Source of the DNA: Planctomycetota bacterium
Lineage (GTDB): Bacteria > Planctomycetota > Planctomycetia > Planctomycetales > Planctomycetaceae
Direction of reading: 5' to 3'
Assembly: GCA_023417655.1 (NCBI GenBank)
Contig: JAEZFD010000054.1
Span: 62,001 to 126,000, forward strand
Length of the DNA stretch: 64,000 nucleotides
Shown here: positions 9,739 through 19,462 of the stretch, piece by piece
Layout of the letters: each line of letters begins with the position of its first letter
Position numbering within the stretch: position 1 is the stretch's first letter
Made by a program: the position numbers and the translations under genes
The notes under the pieces: generated by a model
The model's input: only the letters and a program-made list of their open reading frames with translations
Database searches by the model: none
Told to the model about the DNA's origin: nothing

Positions 9739-10116
9739 GGCGGGATCGACAATGCCGACAGCTGAAATGTTGTCGAGGCCGATCCGCTCTCCGTTGATGG
9801 TCAGCACCAGTTTCCCGTCGACGGCGCTGGCCGACTGGACGACACCAGTTTGCTCTGAGCGCGTGACTTCGGAGTAATAAGTGACCTGTTTTCCGACCAG
9901 ACCCGCCCCCTGAGTCAGGGATTGAAGTTTGAACAGTTCAGAAAAGTTCTGATTCAGGCTCTCGATGCCCCCCAGCGACGAAAACTGTGCCAATTGCGAC
10001 AGCATGTCGGTCTGCTCCATCGGCTCCATCGGATTCTGGTGCGCGAGCTGAGCAGTCAGCAGTTGGAGAAACTGCTGTTGTCCGAGTTGGGAATTAAAGA
10101 CCGATGCCGTCGCCAT
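9727..10116 (-). CDS. flgD: Flagellar hook capping protein FlgD (short form)
   Basis: A 129-residue protein from the preferred ATG at 10116, which has AAGGA nine bases upstream. The N-terminal region has the FlgD signature FLQLLTAQLAHQNPMEP, followed by MLSQLAQFSSLGGIESLN. The C-terminus holds a small beta domain (GLVGKQVTYY to ISAVGIVD). The Ig-like domains of the 220-residue enterobacterial protein are missing, so it resembles the short FlgD of Gram-positive bacteria. FlgD caps the growing hook and allows FlgE assembly. Upstream in-frame starts as far as 10371 would run into fliK and add an Arg/Pro-rich stretch unlike FlgD. Its neighbours fliK and flgE confirm the role. Confidence 0.92.
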   Translation of the reverse strand: MATASVFNSQLGQQQFLQLLTAQLAHQNPMEPMEQTDMLSQLAQFSSLGGIESLNQNFSELFKLQSLTQGAGLVGKQVTYYSEVTRSEQTGVVQSASAVDGKLVLTINGERIGLDNISAVGIVDPAASR

Positions 10117-10183
10117 GGATTCCATTCCTTGTGAAGCCGTAATCGCTCTGTTTCTCTCATTCCGAGCACGTGGGCCGCTGCCA

Positions 10184-11848
10184 TCAGGCTCGAAAATTGA
10201 CCTCATGTAACTCATGAACGTCGGTGTCGGTCGCCTTCGGGCGATGAACCGGAAGCCGGACGGATCCCTCAGGCATTTCAGATCCCGAAGATCCCGAGGA
10301 ACTTTGGTGAGAGCCGGTTCCAAAGGACCCCTTCTCCTGACGGGTTTCTGCAGGTGAGTGATCGACAGCAATCTGCTGAACGTCGACTCCCCGTTCCTTC
10401 AGAGCCTGACGGATGTCGTGAGCCCGATCTGTCAGGAGCGTTTGTGTGTCGGAAGAACTGACGGCGAGGCGGATTTCAAATTGACCGTTCGCCGACTTCT
10501 GGATGTTGATCACCATCTCACCGAGGTGGGATGGTTCAAGTCGGAGCTGCAGGCGTTGTGGCCCTGAAGCTTCCACCTGAATTGACTCCTTTGCGACGAG
10601 ATCGGCGAGACGGTTCCAGCCTCCTCTCGCTTGAACCACGGCTGCCTGTTCCGGTATTTCCCGGGTTCCCGTCACACCCTCCAGCGAAAGGACCGCCCAT
10701 TCACCCGCAGGAGCTGTCTGCGTTCCGGGGTTCTGGGAAAAGTCTTGCTGGGATGATGTGAACTGCTGTCCTGCCATGCTCTCATCTGCGGCCGCCAGCG
10801 ACACAGCCCCGACCTGAACAGACGTCGCTGCTCCCTTGGGTTCGTCGAGGTTGGCCGTAGGGAGATCCTGCCCCGCTCGGGCGATCTGCCGATAATTCTC
10901 GGTCGCCCGGGAGACGGCACTCCGGCGTTCGATGGTTGTCTCGGGCTCCGATTTCTTCGCAGACGAATCGCCCACTGACTCAGTGGAGTCCGTCGACTCC
11001 ACCGACGCGTCCATCGTCTCTTCGGAGGCGGAACGTCCCTGCTCAATGCCGGAGAGAACCTGACCGGCTTCCTGTTTGCCAGCGGATGTCTTCACACTGG
11101 TCGGCGTCTCAGCCTGATTCCGGATGCCTGAAGAAGTCTCAACCTCAGAGGACTTAAGAGTGCTGATCGCAGCTTGGGTCTCGTCGAGCGTTCCCAGTTC
11201 AACTGCATCCAGCTCGGATACTCCCTCGCTCAGATCAATCGCAGCGACGTTGCTCGCAAGATTCACTGGCGGTACAGCTAATGCGATTTCGGTCGGTGTG
11301 CTCTCGTCGGGAGATGCACTTTCAGCCGTGTGACTGACGATCTCTAAAGCCTCTGAGACCGCCCGGACCGCCATCGGATCCACTTCGGGATCAACCGCCA
11401 AAGTCATTGGCGGAATCACGGCTTGAGTCGTCAACAAAAGAGGGAGGGGAGCGGTTTCAGGGTCGGTCGTCGCGTCCGCATCTCGCCGAGCACTGCATCC
11501 AGAGATGGGAGCTGCATCAATCGCGGCGGTCAACTGTTTTGGAAGCATCTCGCTTTGGAAACGAGATTCGACTGTCCCAAGAACCTTCGCGAAGGGCTCG
11601 TGAAAAGTTAACGCCTGCTCGCCCCCCGGAGCACGCTTCCCGGTGACGGAAGCCGTCACCGATGTTGCGGGGTCACGTCCTGTGACCGGCTCGCTCACTG
11701 CGTTCCAAGGGTGATTGACACTCGACAAGGCGGCGGGCTCCCTCCCATTTGTCAGCCAGAAGGGACGCAATCCGTTGCGTCTCTGGTGACGGAAAAACCC
11801 GTAAAGCAGAACGCGTACCACCTCCAAAGAAAAACCGTCAGATCGCAT
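10184..11848 (-). CDS. fliK: Flagellar hook-length control protein FliK
   Basis: About 554 residues from ATG 11848. The C-terminal 150 residues carry the FliK signature: LQLRLEPSHLGEMVINIQ, then a conserved domain containing LTDRAHDIRQALKERGVDVQ, ending in a Ser/Gly-rich tail. The long middle is Glu/Thr/Ser/Ala-rich and probably unfolded, as expected of a molecular ruler. FliK measures hook length and switches export specificity at FlhB. It precedes flgD by 67 bases after correcting the flgD start. The start is uncertain: the first 40 residues from 11848 look non-coding in character, and a TTG at 11728 lies in frame behind a GGGAGGG run, giving about 514 residues that begin LSSVNHPWNA. I consider that later start quite possible. 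Confidence 0.88.
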   Translation of the reverse strand: MRSDGFSLEVVRVLLYGFFRHQRRNGLRPFWLTNGREPAALSSVNHPWNAVSEPVTGRDPATSVTASVTGKRAPGGEQALTFHEPFAKVLGTVESRFQSEMLPKQLTAAIDAAPISGCSARRDADATTDPETAPLPLLLTTQAVIPPMTLAVDPEVDPMAVRAVSEALEIVSHTAESASPDESTPTEIALAVPPVNLASNVAAIDLSEGVSELDAVELGTLDETQAAISTLKSSEVETSSGIRNQAETPTSVKTSAGKQEAGQVLSGIEQGRSASEETMDASVESTDSTESVGDSSAKKSEPETTIERRSAVSRATENYRQIARAGQDLPTANLDEPKGAATSVQVGAVSLAAADESMAGQQFTSSQQDFSQNPGTQTAPAGEWAVLSLEGVTGTREIPEQAAVVQARGGWNRLADLVAKESIQVEASGPQRLQLRLEPSHLGEMVINIQKSANGQFEIRLAVSSSDTQTLLTDRAHDIRQALKERGVDVQQIAVDHSPAETRQEKGSFGTGSHQSSSGSSGSEMPEGSVRLPVHRPKATDTDVHELHEVNFRA

Positions 11849-12450
11849 TGCGGGACGCTGCAATTCGAATTAGCAGAACGACTTCAGCACCACCGGCTCA
11901 AAGTGGATCCGACCGGCAGAATTGACCGGCGGAAAGAATTACCCCCTACGCTGGGAAAGAACTTCCTTTTCAAACCGACTGGTGCCATTGATACAACCGA
12001 GCTTCATCCGAGCATTCATCACAAACCGATTCTCCCTCGAATTGGAAAGTGTCCAGCCGGGACAGAACTCGGTCTGAAACCGCTTCTCTCCTGTGACTTC
12101 GCTGGAAGTCTCACAAAATCGATCGCTCTGCACACGTCATTCGACCGTGCAAGAGTAGGCTTCTCAGTTTGACGGCAAGCATCCTATACTGTGACAGCGT
12201 CAGCCTTGGTTTTTGGGGTAAAGCACGTCGACAAGAGAGGTCAGGCTCTTTCGGTGTGCGCAATTATCTCGATATAAGTCAAAGTGGTTCGACCACAACG
12301 GGCGCAACTCCCCTTCTCAGAATCGGCGACCGGTCTCTCCGGTGGCACGGCGGCGTTATGTCGCATCAGAAGGAAGAAGCCAAGGCTTTCCAGCGGGGTT
12401 TCCGCCACAGACGCTCAAACATTTGTGGCCTGGCAGCAGGATTCGTGGAT
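11849..12450. other. Divergent intergenic region between fliK and fabF
   Basis: About 600 bases that must carry promoters for fliK leftwards and fabF rightwards. A good -10-like TATACT lies at 12185-12190, but no matching -35 is found at normal spacing. I looked for a sigma-54 motif (TGGCAC with TTGC): TGGCAC occurs on the minus strand near 11980 but the GC of the -12 element is absent. No gene is seen. Confidence 0.45.
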
Positions 12451-13734
12451 ATGAGAAGGCGAGTCGTCGTCACCGGTATCGGTTGTGTTACCCCCATCGG
12501 CAATGATGTCCCGTCCATGTGGGAATCGATCAAGTCCGGACGGAGCGGGATCGACTACATCACACATTTCGATGCTCGCGAATTTCCGACCAAGTTCGCG
12601 GCGGAAGTGAAGGATTTCGACATGACAAAACATGTCGAAAATCCCGAACGCTTTCGCTTTGCCGGGCGAAACATCCATTTCGCGATCGGTGCCGGAATGC
12701 AGGCGATGAAAGATTCCGGGCTGGAAGACGGGAAGTTCGACCCGACCCGCTTTGGGATCTACCTCGGGGCTGGTGAAGGTCCGCAGGATTTCTTTCTGAT
12801 GATGCGTTTGATTGCAGACGCTCAGAAGAACGGGGAATTCGATATGGATCAATTCACCCGGGACGGACTCGCCCGGATGAACCCCAGCTGTGAAATGGAA
12901 CAGGAACCGAACATGCCCGCCGGCCACCTGGCGAGCCTGTTCAACGCGCAGGGTCCGAACCTGAACTGTCTCACCGCCTGCGCGGCGTCGAGTCAGGCGA
13001 TTGGCGAAGCCACCGAAATCATTCGTCAGGGAGATGCGGAAATCATGCTCTCCGGCGGAGCTCACAGCATGATTCACCCATTCGGCGTGACAGGCTTCAA
13101 TCTGTTGACAGCATTGTCCACCTCCAATGAGGCTCCCCAGAAAGCATCACGGCCGTTTGATCGTGATCGCGATGGCTTCGTTCTGGGTGAAGGCGCCGGC
13201 ATGCTCATTCTTGAAGAACTCGAACACGCGAAACGTCGTGGAGCCACCATCTATGGCGAGATCGCCGGTTATGGCTCGACCGCTGATGCTTACCGCATTA
13301 CCGACATCCACCCGGAAGGACGGGGAGCGACAGCCTGCATCAAGATGGCGGTCAAAGACGCTCGCGTGAATCCCGAGCAGATCGGCTATGTCAACGCACA
13401 CGGAACCAGTACTGCCGTGAATGATCGCGTCGAAACGCTCGCGATTAAACAGGCGCTCGGAGAACGGGCTTATCAGGTCCCTGTCTCCAGCACCAAAAGC
13501 ATGATGGGACACCTGATTGCCGCTGCCGGAAGCGCCGAAGCCATCGTCTGTCTGCTGGCCATGAGGGACGGCATTCTTCCGCCGACGATCAATTACGAGA
13601 ACCCGGATCCTGACTGCGATCTGGATTACATTCCCAACGAGCTGCGGGAAGCCAAAACTGACATCTCTCTCTCAAACAGCTTTGGCTTTGGTGGTCAGAA
13701 CATTTCGCTGATCTTCTCGAAGTTCAAAGGCTAA
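12451..13734 (+). CDS. fabF: 3-oxoacyl-[ACP] synthase II (FabF-type condensing enzyme)
   Basis: A 427-residue thiolase-fold enzyme that condenses malonyl-ACP with acyl-ACP in fatty acid elongation. The catalytic triad is Cys177 in LTACAASSQ, His317 in NAHGTST and His354 in MMGHLIAAAGS, with Lys349 just before. It is slightly longer than the usual 410-415 residues because of about 14 extra residues ahead of the active-site Cys (GPQDFFLMMRLIADAQKNGE region). The start MRRRVVVTGIG matches the family N-terminus, and GCAGGA lies about 13 bases upstream. An in-frame extension to 12169 has no family similarity. A cysteine desulfurase follows after 44 bases on the same strand. No acyl carrier protein gene is adjacent, so a role in a special lipid or polyketide cannot be excluded. 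Confidence 0.93.
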   Translation: MRRRVVVTGIGCVTPIGNDVPSMWESIKSGRSGIDYITHFDAREFPTKFAAEVKDFDMTKHVENPERFRFAGRNIHFAIGAGMQAMKDSGLEDGKFDPTRFGIYLGAGEGPQDFFLMMRLIADAQKNGEFDMDQFTRDGLARMNPSCEMEQEPNMPAGHLASLFNAQGPNLNCLTACAASSQAIGEATEIIRQGDAEIMLSGGAHSMIHPFGVTGFNLLTALSTSNEAPQKASRPFDRDRDGFVLGEGAGMLILEELEHAKRRGATIYGEIAGYGSTADAYRITDIHPEGRGATACIKMAVKDARVNPEQIGYVNAHGTSTAVNDRVETLAIKQALGERAYQVPVSSTKSMMGHLIAAAGSAEAIVCLLAMRDGILPPTINYENPDPDCDLDYIPNELREAKTDISLSNSFGFGGQNISLIFSKFKG

Positions 13735-13778
13735 TTCAGGCTTATTGACGACGTCGTAGTGAAGGGCTGCGGCGAGTC

Positions 13779-14933
13779 ATGGCGGAAAGGGCAGAGAAAT
13801 TTGTGATTGATCTCGACCATAACGCCACGACCCCGCTGGACCCAGTCGCGCTCGAAGCGATGGCCAAAGTCGCTCGAGATGCTGGAGGAAACCCCGGCAG
13901 CCGACATCGGGCGGGCCGTAAGGCACGTCAGGCACTGGAAGACGCACGGGAATCAATCGCTGAGATTCTGGACTGCGATCCGCGGGACCTGATCTTCACA
14001 TCGGGGGGAACCGAAGCGAACAATCTTGCCATTCTCGGGATGGCTGCAGGTCGCTGTGGAAAAATCCTGCTCCCCTCGGGAGAGCATCCTGCGACCGAAG
14101 AACCGGTTCGCCGCCTGACATCGAATGGATGGATCCGGCAGGAGATTCCCATCGATCAGGAGGGGTTGCTGGTCCAGTCTGCCCTGACCGATGCCAACCT
14201 GTACGACGGCGTTCTGATTGCCACCGCACTGCTGGCCCACAACGAGACCGGTGTCATTCAGGATCTTATTCCGCTCAGTGAATGTTGCCGCGATCGGGGA
14301 ATCGGCTTTCACATCGACGCTGTGCAAGCAGTCGGAAAGATCGAGGTCAGCTTTCGAAAACTTCAAGCGACTTCGCTGTCATTCGGTGCTCACAAATTTT
14401 ACGGTCCCCGTGGGATCGGCGGCCTGATTCTGAGAAGTGATGTTCGACTCCAGTCGCAGGTACTGGGAGGACATCAGGAAGCCGGACGTCGGGCGGGGAC
14501 CGAGCCTGTCATGCTCGCCGTCGGCATGAACGCCGCACTCCGTCAGTGGCACACAAACCGAGTTGAGCGAGAACTCCACCTGACATCGCTGCGGAATCGA
14601 CTGGAAGCCGGGCTGCTTCAGGCATGTGCTCCCGCGTTCATCAACGGGACAACCCTTCACCGGCTCCCGAATACGACCAATATTTCCTTCCCCGGGTGCG
14701 ACGGTGACTCGCTTTTGATCGCACTCGATCTGGCGGGAATCTGCTGTTCACTGGGAAGCGCCTGTGCCAGTGGGTCGATCGAGCCTTCCCCTGTTCTGGT
14801 GGCAATGGGACTGCCACGCGATCGCTATACATCAGCCGTCCGCTTCAGTGTCGGCATTGAGAATACGATGGCGGAGATGGATCAGGCAGTCGATCTCATC
14901 GCCCGTGCGGTTGCCCGCCTGCGGAATGCCTGA
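13779..14933 (+). CDS. Cysteine desulfurase (NifS/IscS class)
   Basis: A 384-residue fold-type I PLP enzyme that takes sulfur from cysteine as a persulfide for Fe-S clusters and thiolated cofactors. Lys206 in SFGAHKFYGP binds PLP; His104 and Asp180 sit in the usual cofactor positions; the catalytic Cys329 lies in the flexible loop GSACASG. The N-terminal IDLDHNATTPLD is the family start. The extended loop around the Cys marks group I (NifS/IscS). No iscU, iscA or iscR is adjacent, so it is an isolated copy, cotranscribed at most with fabF 44 bases upstream. It is convergent with the secreted protein gene that follows. Confidence 0.93.
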   Translation: MAERAEKFVIDLDHNATTPLDPVALEAMAKVARDAGGNPGSRHRAGRKARQALEDARESIAEILDCDPRDLIFTSGGTEANNLAILGMAAGRCGKILLPSGEHPATEEPVRRLTSNGWIRQEIPIDQEGLLVQSALTDANLYDGVLIATALLAHNETGVIQDLIPLSECCRDRGIGFHIDAVQAVGKIEVSFRKLQATSLSFGAHKFYGPRGIGGLILRSDVRLQSQVLGGHQEAGRRAGTEPVMLAVGMNAALRQWHTNRVERELHLTSLRNRLEAGLLQACAPAFINGTTLHRLPNTTNISFPGCDGDSLLIALDLAGICCSLGSACASGSIEPSPVLVAMGLPRDRYTSAVRFSVGIENTMAEMDQAVDLIARAVARLRNA

Positions 14934-14980
14934 ATGAGCTTGAATGAAACTGTCCCGGTCTCGACTGAGAGCTGTCCGCT

Positions 14981-16627
14981 TTATTGCTTCTCAGGCAGGG
15001 CAGGGGGGAAAAGAAGTCTTCCGACCACTTTCAGCAGATCGCGGTCAATCTCGAGTTGCGAACGCAGTTCATTCGGCCGGGACTGGATGTGCAGCTCAAT
15101 TAAATCTCCCTGGTCTCCTCCCGGGAACAGTTTCAGCCAGTCCGCGAAGATCCTTCGGTTGGGCGCTTCCTGACTCAGGAGCGTCAGCCATGGACGGAGA
15201 CGGAGTTCAATTCTCATCAGATCCGGGTCGTCAACCTTCTCGCTCTTGACCTGCTTCATCAGTTTCAATGTGGCCGGCCCCCCATTCGCAAACAGAAAGG
15301 CATGAGAGCTCATTCCCATGTAGAGCGACGCATCAGGACCATACAGCAGAACTTCATCCTTGTGTTGCTCCTTCAGCAGCACCTGATGAACTCTCAATGA
15401 CTCATGCGAAATAACATCCATTCGCACTTCCTGAATCTTGTCCGATTGAGCGGCATACGGGAGGACCGTGTTCAGAGATTCGCCGATGCGATCAGCCTTC
15501 TGAACCCCAATCGATCCAAGCAGGGCAAATCGGCGATTGCCGACAGGAACAAACGAGAGCTGCGCTTCCAGTCGCCCCGCCGAGATTGTGCTGGCAATCG
15601 CACCGAACGCTCCGTCCGCCGGCTGCAGATCTTCGACCCGCAATAGGGGTCCGATCTCTTTGCTGGCATGTGCCCACACCCGTGAAAACAGGAGCGACAG
15701 CAATCCCCTCACTGGATTGGGGACATCAATCGCAAGAGCGACTTCGGCGGCGTTGCCGGAACTTGAATGCAACGCCGGTCGAGCAAACCGGGCAGACTTC
15801 AGCCTCAATGAGGTTAGATCCTTCGCGAGCTTCGACCCAGGCACGGCGAGCCAGTGCCCATTGATTCGCCATTGCTCATCGAGGCACACCCCCAGATCAT
15901 AGCGACGAGTTCCGCCTTCCCAGCGCGCCCACCATTCCTCAAGAAATGTGGTCATCGCCTGTAGCATGGCTGAATCTGGCCCCGGCTGTTCACTGAGTGC
16001 CCGCTGCCAGTTCTTCAGTGGAATCAGCACACTCTCTCTGAGTTTCTGCTGCACTTCAGTCGGGACTCCGGCGGGGCGAAAACTGACCGTCACATCATGT
16101 GCCGGGTCAACTTCATCGAGTTCTTTCTGAACCAGTGCAGCCTGCGGCAGCAAAGTTTCATCATTCATCAGCAGGACATTGTCCGCGATTGCGACAGCCG
16201 TAAGCTTGCGATCCTTATTCGGGATTTCCCACCGGCCCTCGCTGGTCTTGATGGCTTCCACCTGAAAACGTGTGACGCAAGAGTCCACAAACTTCAGAGA
16301 ATCCGTGACGGGAATCACCATCAACATTCGGGGAGGAGACAACTCCTTCCCGTCCGCACTGGTCAGCAGGAGAAACGGCCGGGTCCGGTCGACTCCTTCG
16401 AGTGCGGCGACCTTATCCATCCGCTTAAGGAGCGTGAGCAGCGGCTTCCAGGGGAATTCTGTAGCAAGTTCGCGCAGCAGAATCCGACCCCGATCCAGAC
16501 TCTTGATCGAAATGACATTCCAGGGCTCCGGGATTCCCTCACCATCACCCTGAGCGACACAGGGCCGCCCTGCTGTCGAGAGCAGAGTAATGAGGAGGAA
16601 TAGAATCCAGGTTCGCCAGCGCTTCAT
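14981..16627 (-). CDS. Secreted protein of unknown function (planctomycete type)
   Basis: A 548-residue protein from ATG 16627. That start gives a clean Sec signal peptide (MKRWRTWILFLLITLLS, cleavage probably after VAQ), so I prefer it over an in-frame start at 16678. The mature part has no domain I can name. It contains phrases such as FLLLTSADGKELSPP and LKFVDSCVTRFQVEAIKTSEG, which resemble planctomycete secreted proteins compared in pairs of similar halves, but this is only an impression. No repeats, membrane helix or metal motif are seen after the signal. It lies 183 bases downstream of the Hsp70 gene on the same strand and might share its transcript. Confidence 0.75.
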   Translation of the reverse strand: MKRWRTWILFLLITLLSTAGRPCVAQGDGEGIPEPWNVISIKSLDRGRILLRELATEFPWKPLLTLLKRMDKVAALEGVDRTRPFLLLTSADGKELSPPRMLMVIPVTDSLKFVDSCVTRFQVEAIKTSEGRWEIPNKDRKLTAVAIADNVLLMNDETLLPQAALVQKELDEVDPAHDVTVSFRPAGVPTEVQQKLRESVLIPLKNWQRALSEQPGPDSAMLQAMTTFLEEWWARWEGGTRRYDLGVCLDEQWRINGHWLAVPGSKLAKDLTSLRLKSARFARPALHSSSGNAAEVALAIDVPNPVRGLLSLLFSRVWAHASKEIGPLLRVEDLQPADGAFGAIASTISAGRLEAQLSFVPVGNRRFALLGSIGVQKADRIGESLNTVLPYAAQSDKIQEVRMDVISHESLRVHQVLLKEQHKDEVLLYGPDASLYMGMSSHAFLFANGGPATLKLMKQVKSEKVDDPDLMRIELRLRPWLTLLSQEAPNRRIFADWLKLFPGGDQGDLIELHIQSRPNELRSQLEIDRDLLKVVGRLLFPPALPEKQ

Positions 16628-16810
16628 ATCACTCTCAACTTGGCGAAGGGATGGCAGCTCTTGGTCTGCATGCGGCAACCGATCTCACGACATGGCAGGC
16701 AGCAGATCACGACGAGCCCGCCCCCTTTCCGGAAAAAGCAATTTCGCCGTCGGAGTTTACCTTCCGGGTTACGCGTTCGTTTCAAGTTCGTCGCAAAATC
16801 TCAGCGGACG

Positions 16811-18607
16811 TTATTCGTCATTCTCACGCACGCTGAATTCCAGCTTCCACTTGCGCCCCGTCTGGGTGCTGACACACCACAGTTCGAAGATCCCGAGTTC
16901 GGTGATTGCAGATTGAAAATGAACCGGAACGTATCCCCCCAGATTTCCATCTTCGACCGGCAACGCTGCTTCCAGTGGAGCGGTTTCCGAGAGCTCATCG
17001 GGCTCCCAGGATCGCAGCAGATCGCCTGGCCGGTCGTCTTTCCGGACCGGGGAACTGAAGAACCGGAACTGTGCCGGCTCTCCGACGACCAGTCCGATCT
17101 CGGCGGAAGGGACGTCTACTTCGGTTCCTTCTTCCATCCCGCGCGGAACAACGCACAACGCCTGCAACGGACGTGGTGCCCCGGGGATCGCCAGTCCCGA
17201 GGTCTCGATACCAACATAATAAGACTGGGCCGTGCCGCCTCGAATCCGGACACCGCCGTGAACTTTCGCCCAACCGTAATATGCAGCTCCGCGGGCGACG
17301 GCGAAATCGAGGTCACGCTCTCCCGCCAGGGCGCGTGGCGGCGAATGGGGAAACCATGTCCCCATCACGCTCAACAGCCGTGACTGAAGTACATCGGACT
17401 TGAACACTCCACCGTTGACCAGAACGTCCGTCGGACAGACAGCCGACTCATGTGCGGCATGACGTTTCAGGAAGTCAGCCACATGGCGGGTGATGCCTGT
17501 TTCGGTTTCGAATGGCAGACCGATCTGCTGGAACCCTGAGGCCCGTTTTCGCTGCACGGTCGCTCCGAGATCGCACTCAGGGAGAAATCCGTCGAGCAGC
17601 AACTGCTGAGTCGACGCCTTATCCAGATCGATGGAGACTGAACCGCCAATGAGTTTACGTCCACGTCCCTGAACCGTGATAGGATAGATGTCGGCAGCGG
17701 AGTCCTGAGCGAGCAGTCCCTCTTTCGCGAGCCGGCAACTGTGCCAGAGCGAGACCGACTGCCACGGGTCTAGCTGGGTTCCCTTTTCGGCAAATCGAGC
17801 TGCCGCGAAATGTGCCAGAGCCAGATCCATGTTGTCGCCGCCGACGAGAAGGTGATCTCCCACTGCGACTCGACGCAGTTGGAGTTCTCCCTGTTCTTCA
17901 GCAACGCTGACCAGCGTGAGGTCGGTCGTGCCACCTCCGATGTCGACGACCAGAATGGTGTCGCCGACTTTTACGAGCTTCCGCCAGCGGTCCCCTGCCT
18001 GTGCGAGCCACGAATAGACCGCCGCCTGCGGTTCTTCGAGAAGGATAAACTCTTCCGGCAATCCGGCGGCCAGAGCGGCTTCGCGCGTCAGTTCACGGGC
18101 ACTCGCATCGAATGATGCAGGAACCGTGAGAACGACTCGCTGTTCAGCCAGTGGTGACTGCGGAAACTGATGATTCCAGGCGGCAACCAGATGCTCAAGG
18201 TATCTCTGCGTGGCGGTGACCGGAGAGATCTTGCCGACTTCCGAGGGAGCCCCCCAAGGCAGGATTGGCTGATGTCGATCGATACGACTATGGCACAGCC
18301 ACGACTTGGCACCAGTAACGGTCCGCTCAGGGTTCTCGGCGGCCTGACGACGCGCCCATTCCCCGACGACGAAATCCCGCTTGTTGGACCACGGGAGTCC
18401 ATTGGCCGGATCGTCCTGACCTGAAAGAAACAGGAACGACGGCAAACTTTGACGTGATTCCACCGTTCCCGGGCCGACAAGCTGAGGGATCGGCAGGATC
18501 GAAAGCTCCGGGAACTCCGCACTGCTGGGACAATAGCTCACAACGCTGTTGGTCGTGCCCAGATCGATTCCGACAATATACTCTGCATTCATAACGATCT
18601 GAACCAT
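16811..18607 (-). CDS. Hsp70-family protein (DnaK/HscC-like, variant C-terminus)
   Basis: A 598-residue actin-fold chaperone. The ATPase is complete: phosphate-1 motif YIVGIDLGTTNSVVSY near the start, phosphate-2 VVDIGGGTTDLTLV about residue 220, and the adenosine-region glycines LVNGGVFKSDVLQ about 390. The substrate-binding part after about 460 diverges from DnaK and the helical lid is essentially absent, ending at WKLEFSVREND. It therefore is not the housekeeping DnaK. It follows the DUF2760 gene by 60 bases, an arrangement known from other bacteria where DUF2760 and variant Hsp70 genes are adjacent. ATG codons at 18607 and 18592 are both possible; neither has a clear Shine-Dalgarno. The client proteins are unknown. 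Confidence 0.9.
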   Translation of the reverse strand: MVQIVMNAEYIVGIDLGTTNSVVSYCPSSAEFPELSILPIPQLVGPGTVESRQSLPSFLFLSGQDDPANGLPWSNKRDFVVGEWARRQAAENPERTVTGAKSWLCHSRIDRHQPILPWGAPSEVGKISPVTATQRYLEHLVAAWNHQFPQSPLAEQRVVLTVPASFDASARELTREAALAAGLPEEFILLEEPQAAVYSWLAQAGDRWRKLVKVGDTILVVDIGGGTTDLTLVSVAEEQGELQLRRVAVGDHLLVGGDNMDLALAHFAAARFAEKGTQLDPWQSVSLWHSCRLAKEGLLAQDSAADIYPITVQGRGRKLIGGSVSIDLDKASTQQLLLDGFLPECDLGATVQRKRASGFQQIGLPFETETGITRHVADFLKRHAAHESAVCPTDVLVNGGVFKSDVLQSRLLSVMGTWFPHSPPRALAGERDLDFAVARGAAYYGWAKVHGGVRIRGGTAQSYYVGIETSGLAIPGAPRPLQALCVVPRGMEEGTEVDVPSAEIGLVVGEPAQFRFFSSPVRKDDRPGDLLRSWEPDELSETAPLEAALPVEDGNLGGYVPVHFQSAITELGIFELWCVSTQTGRKWKLEFSVRENDE

Positions 18608-18667
18608 TCAAAAAGATCGAACTGGCCCCTCGAGAGCAGTTTACTCTCGAGTCCACCGGGAACAGAC

Positions 18668-19210
18668 TCAGGACAGTTCCACTTCCATTGGAGCCAGAAT
18701 CAGTTTCATGTCTGGACTGCCTGACCACGTCGGCACATCGCAGCGTTGAGCCTGCCACCCGGGATGCACGATGACACCTGTCACCGGGCGATGATCGACA
18801 ACTTTGCCCACGAGTCGAACGCGCGCGGCCGGTTCCGTTCCATTCAGGGTCAGCTTGCTCGATTCTGGCAAGTCAGAAACAGGCGTGATTTCAAACTGAC
18901 GTTCGAGCAACGCCCGACAGCCGCGATGGACATCCCGCACGGCACCACCGACTTGATCATTTGTGTATGAAGAAATGTCTTCCTGAATGAAGTCGAGAAA
19001 GCGGGCTTCCCGCTGCAGGCTTTCAAGCAGAGTCAGCGCATCACTTCTCTGGGAAACAGGGAGCGCAGCAGGAGCCGGAGCTGATTTTTCCTCCGGACCG
19101 GGAATCGCCGCTGTTTCTGACTTCGATTTCAATTCACGAACTTCTTCTGCCACGTCTGCATGAAACAGCACGTCAAAGAAGATTCGGAATGCCAGTCCGA
19201 TGCGCCCCAT
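18668..19210 (-). CDS. DUF2760 domain protein
   Basis: A 180-residue cytoplasmic protein. After a short amphipathic N-terminus (MGRIGLAFRIFFDVLF) and a Pro/Ala/Lys linker, the C-terminal 120 residues match the DUF2760 pattern: LLESLQREARFLDFIQEDIS, then DQVGGAVRDVHRGCRALLE, then a beta-rich half ending in APMEVELS. The function is unknown. The family is repeatedly encoded next to variant Hsp70 proteins, as here, so a role as cofactor or client adaptor of that Hsp70 is the natural guess. It is the first gene of the minus-strand pair and is divergent from the STAS gene across about 250 bases. Confidence 0.85.
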   Translation of the reverse strand: MGRIGLAFRIFFDVLFHADVAEEVRELKSKSETAAIPGPEEKSAPAPAALPVSQRSDALTLLESLQREARFLDFIQEDISSYTNDQVGGAVRDVHRGCRALLERQFEITPVSDLPESSKLTLNGTEPAARVRLVGKVVDHRPVTGVIVHPGWQAQRCDVPTWSGSPDMKLILAPMEVELS

Positions 19211-19462
19211 GACTTCCTCTCAATTCAAAAATGCCAACCGCTGCAAAGCCTTGCCATGTTAGTGCAATACCGCCGAAGTTTCATTGAACTGGGCTGGGGA
19301 TCCGAGCCTTGAAACGGCGGGACGGATTCCGACGGATCGGTGGATTAGTGGAGAATCGACGACCGGACCCTAAGGATGCTGGCCGCTGAAAGACTTGTTC
19401 TGCAACCCGATTTGCCCTGTTTCAGATCGGCTCCGCCTGCACTTTGTGGAATGGGATGACCT

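Noticed and set aside
11970..12000. Sigma-54 promoter upstream of fliK
   Set aside because: TGGCAC is present on the minus strand, but the GC of the -12 element is missing.
12169..12450. In-frame extension of fabF by 94 codons
   Set aside because: No homology to FabF, odd composition, and the MRRRVVVTG start with an upstream ribosome site fits the family.
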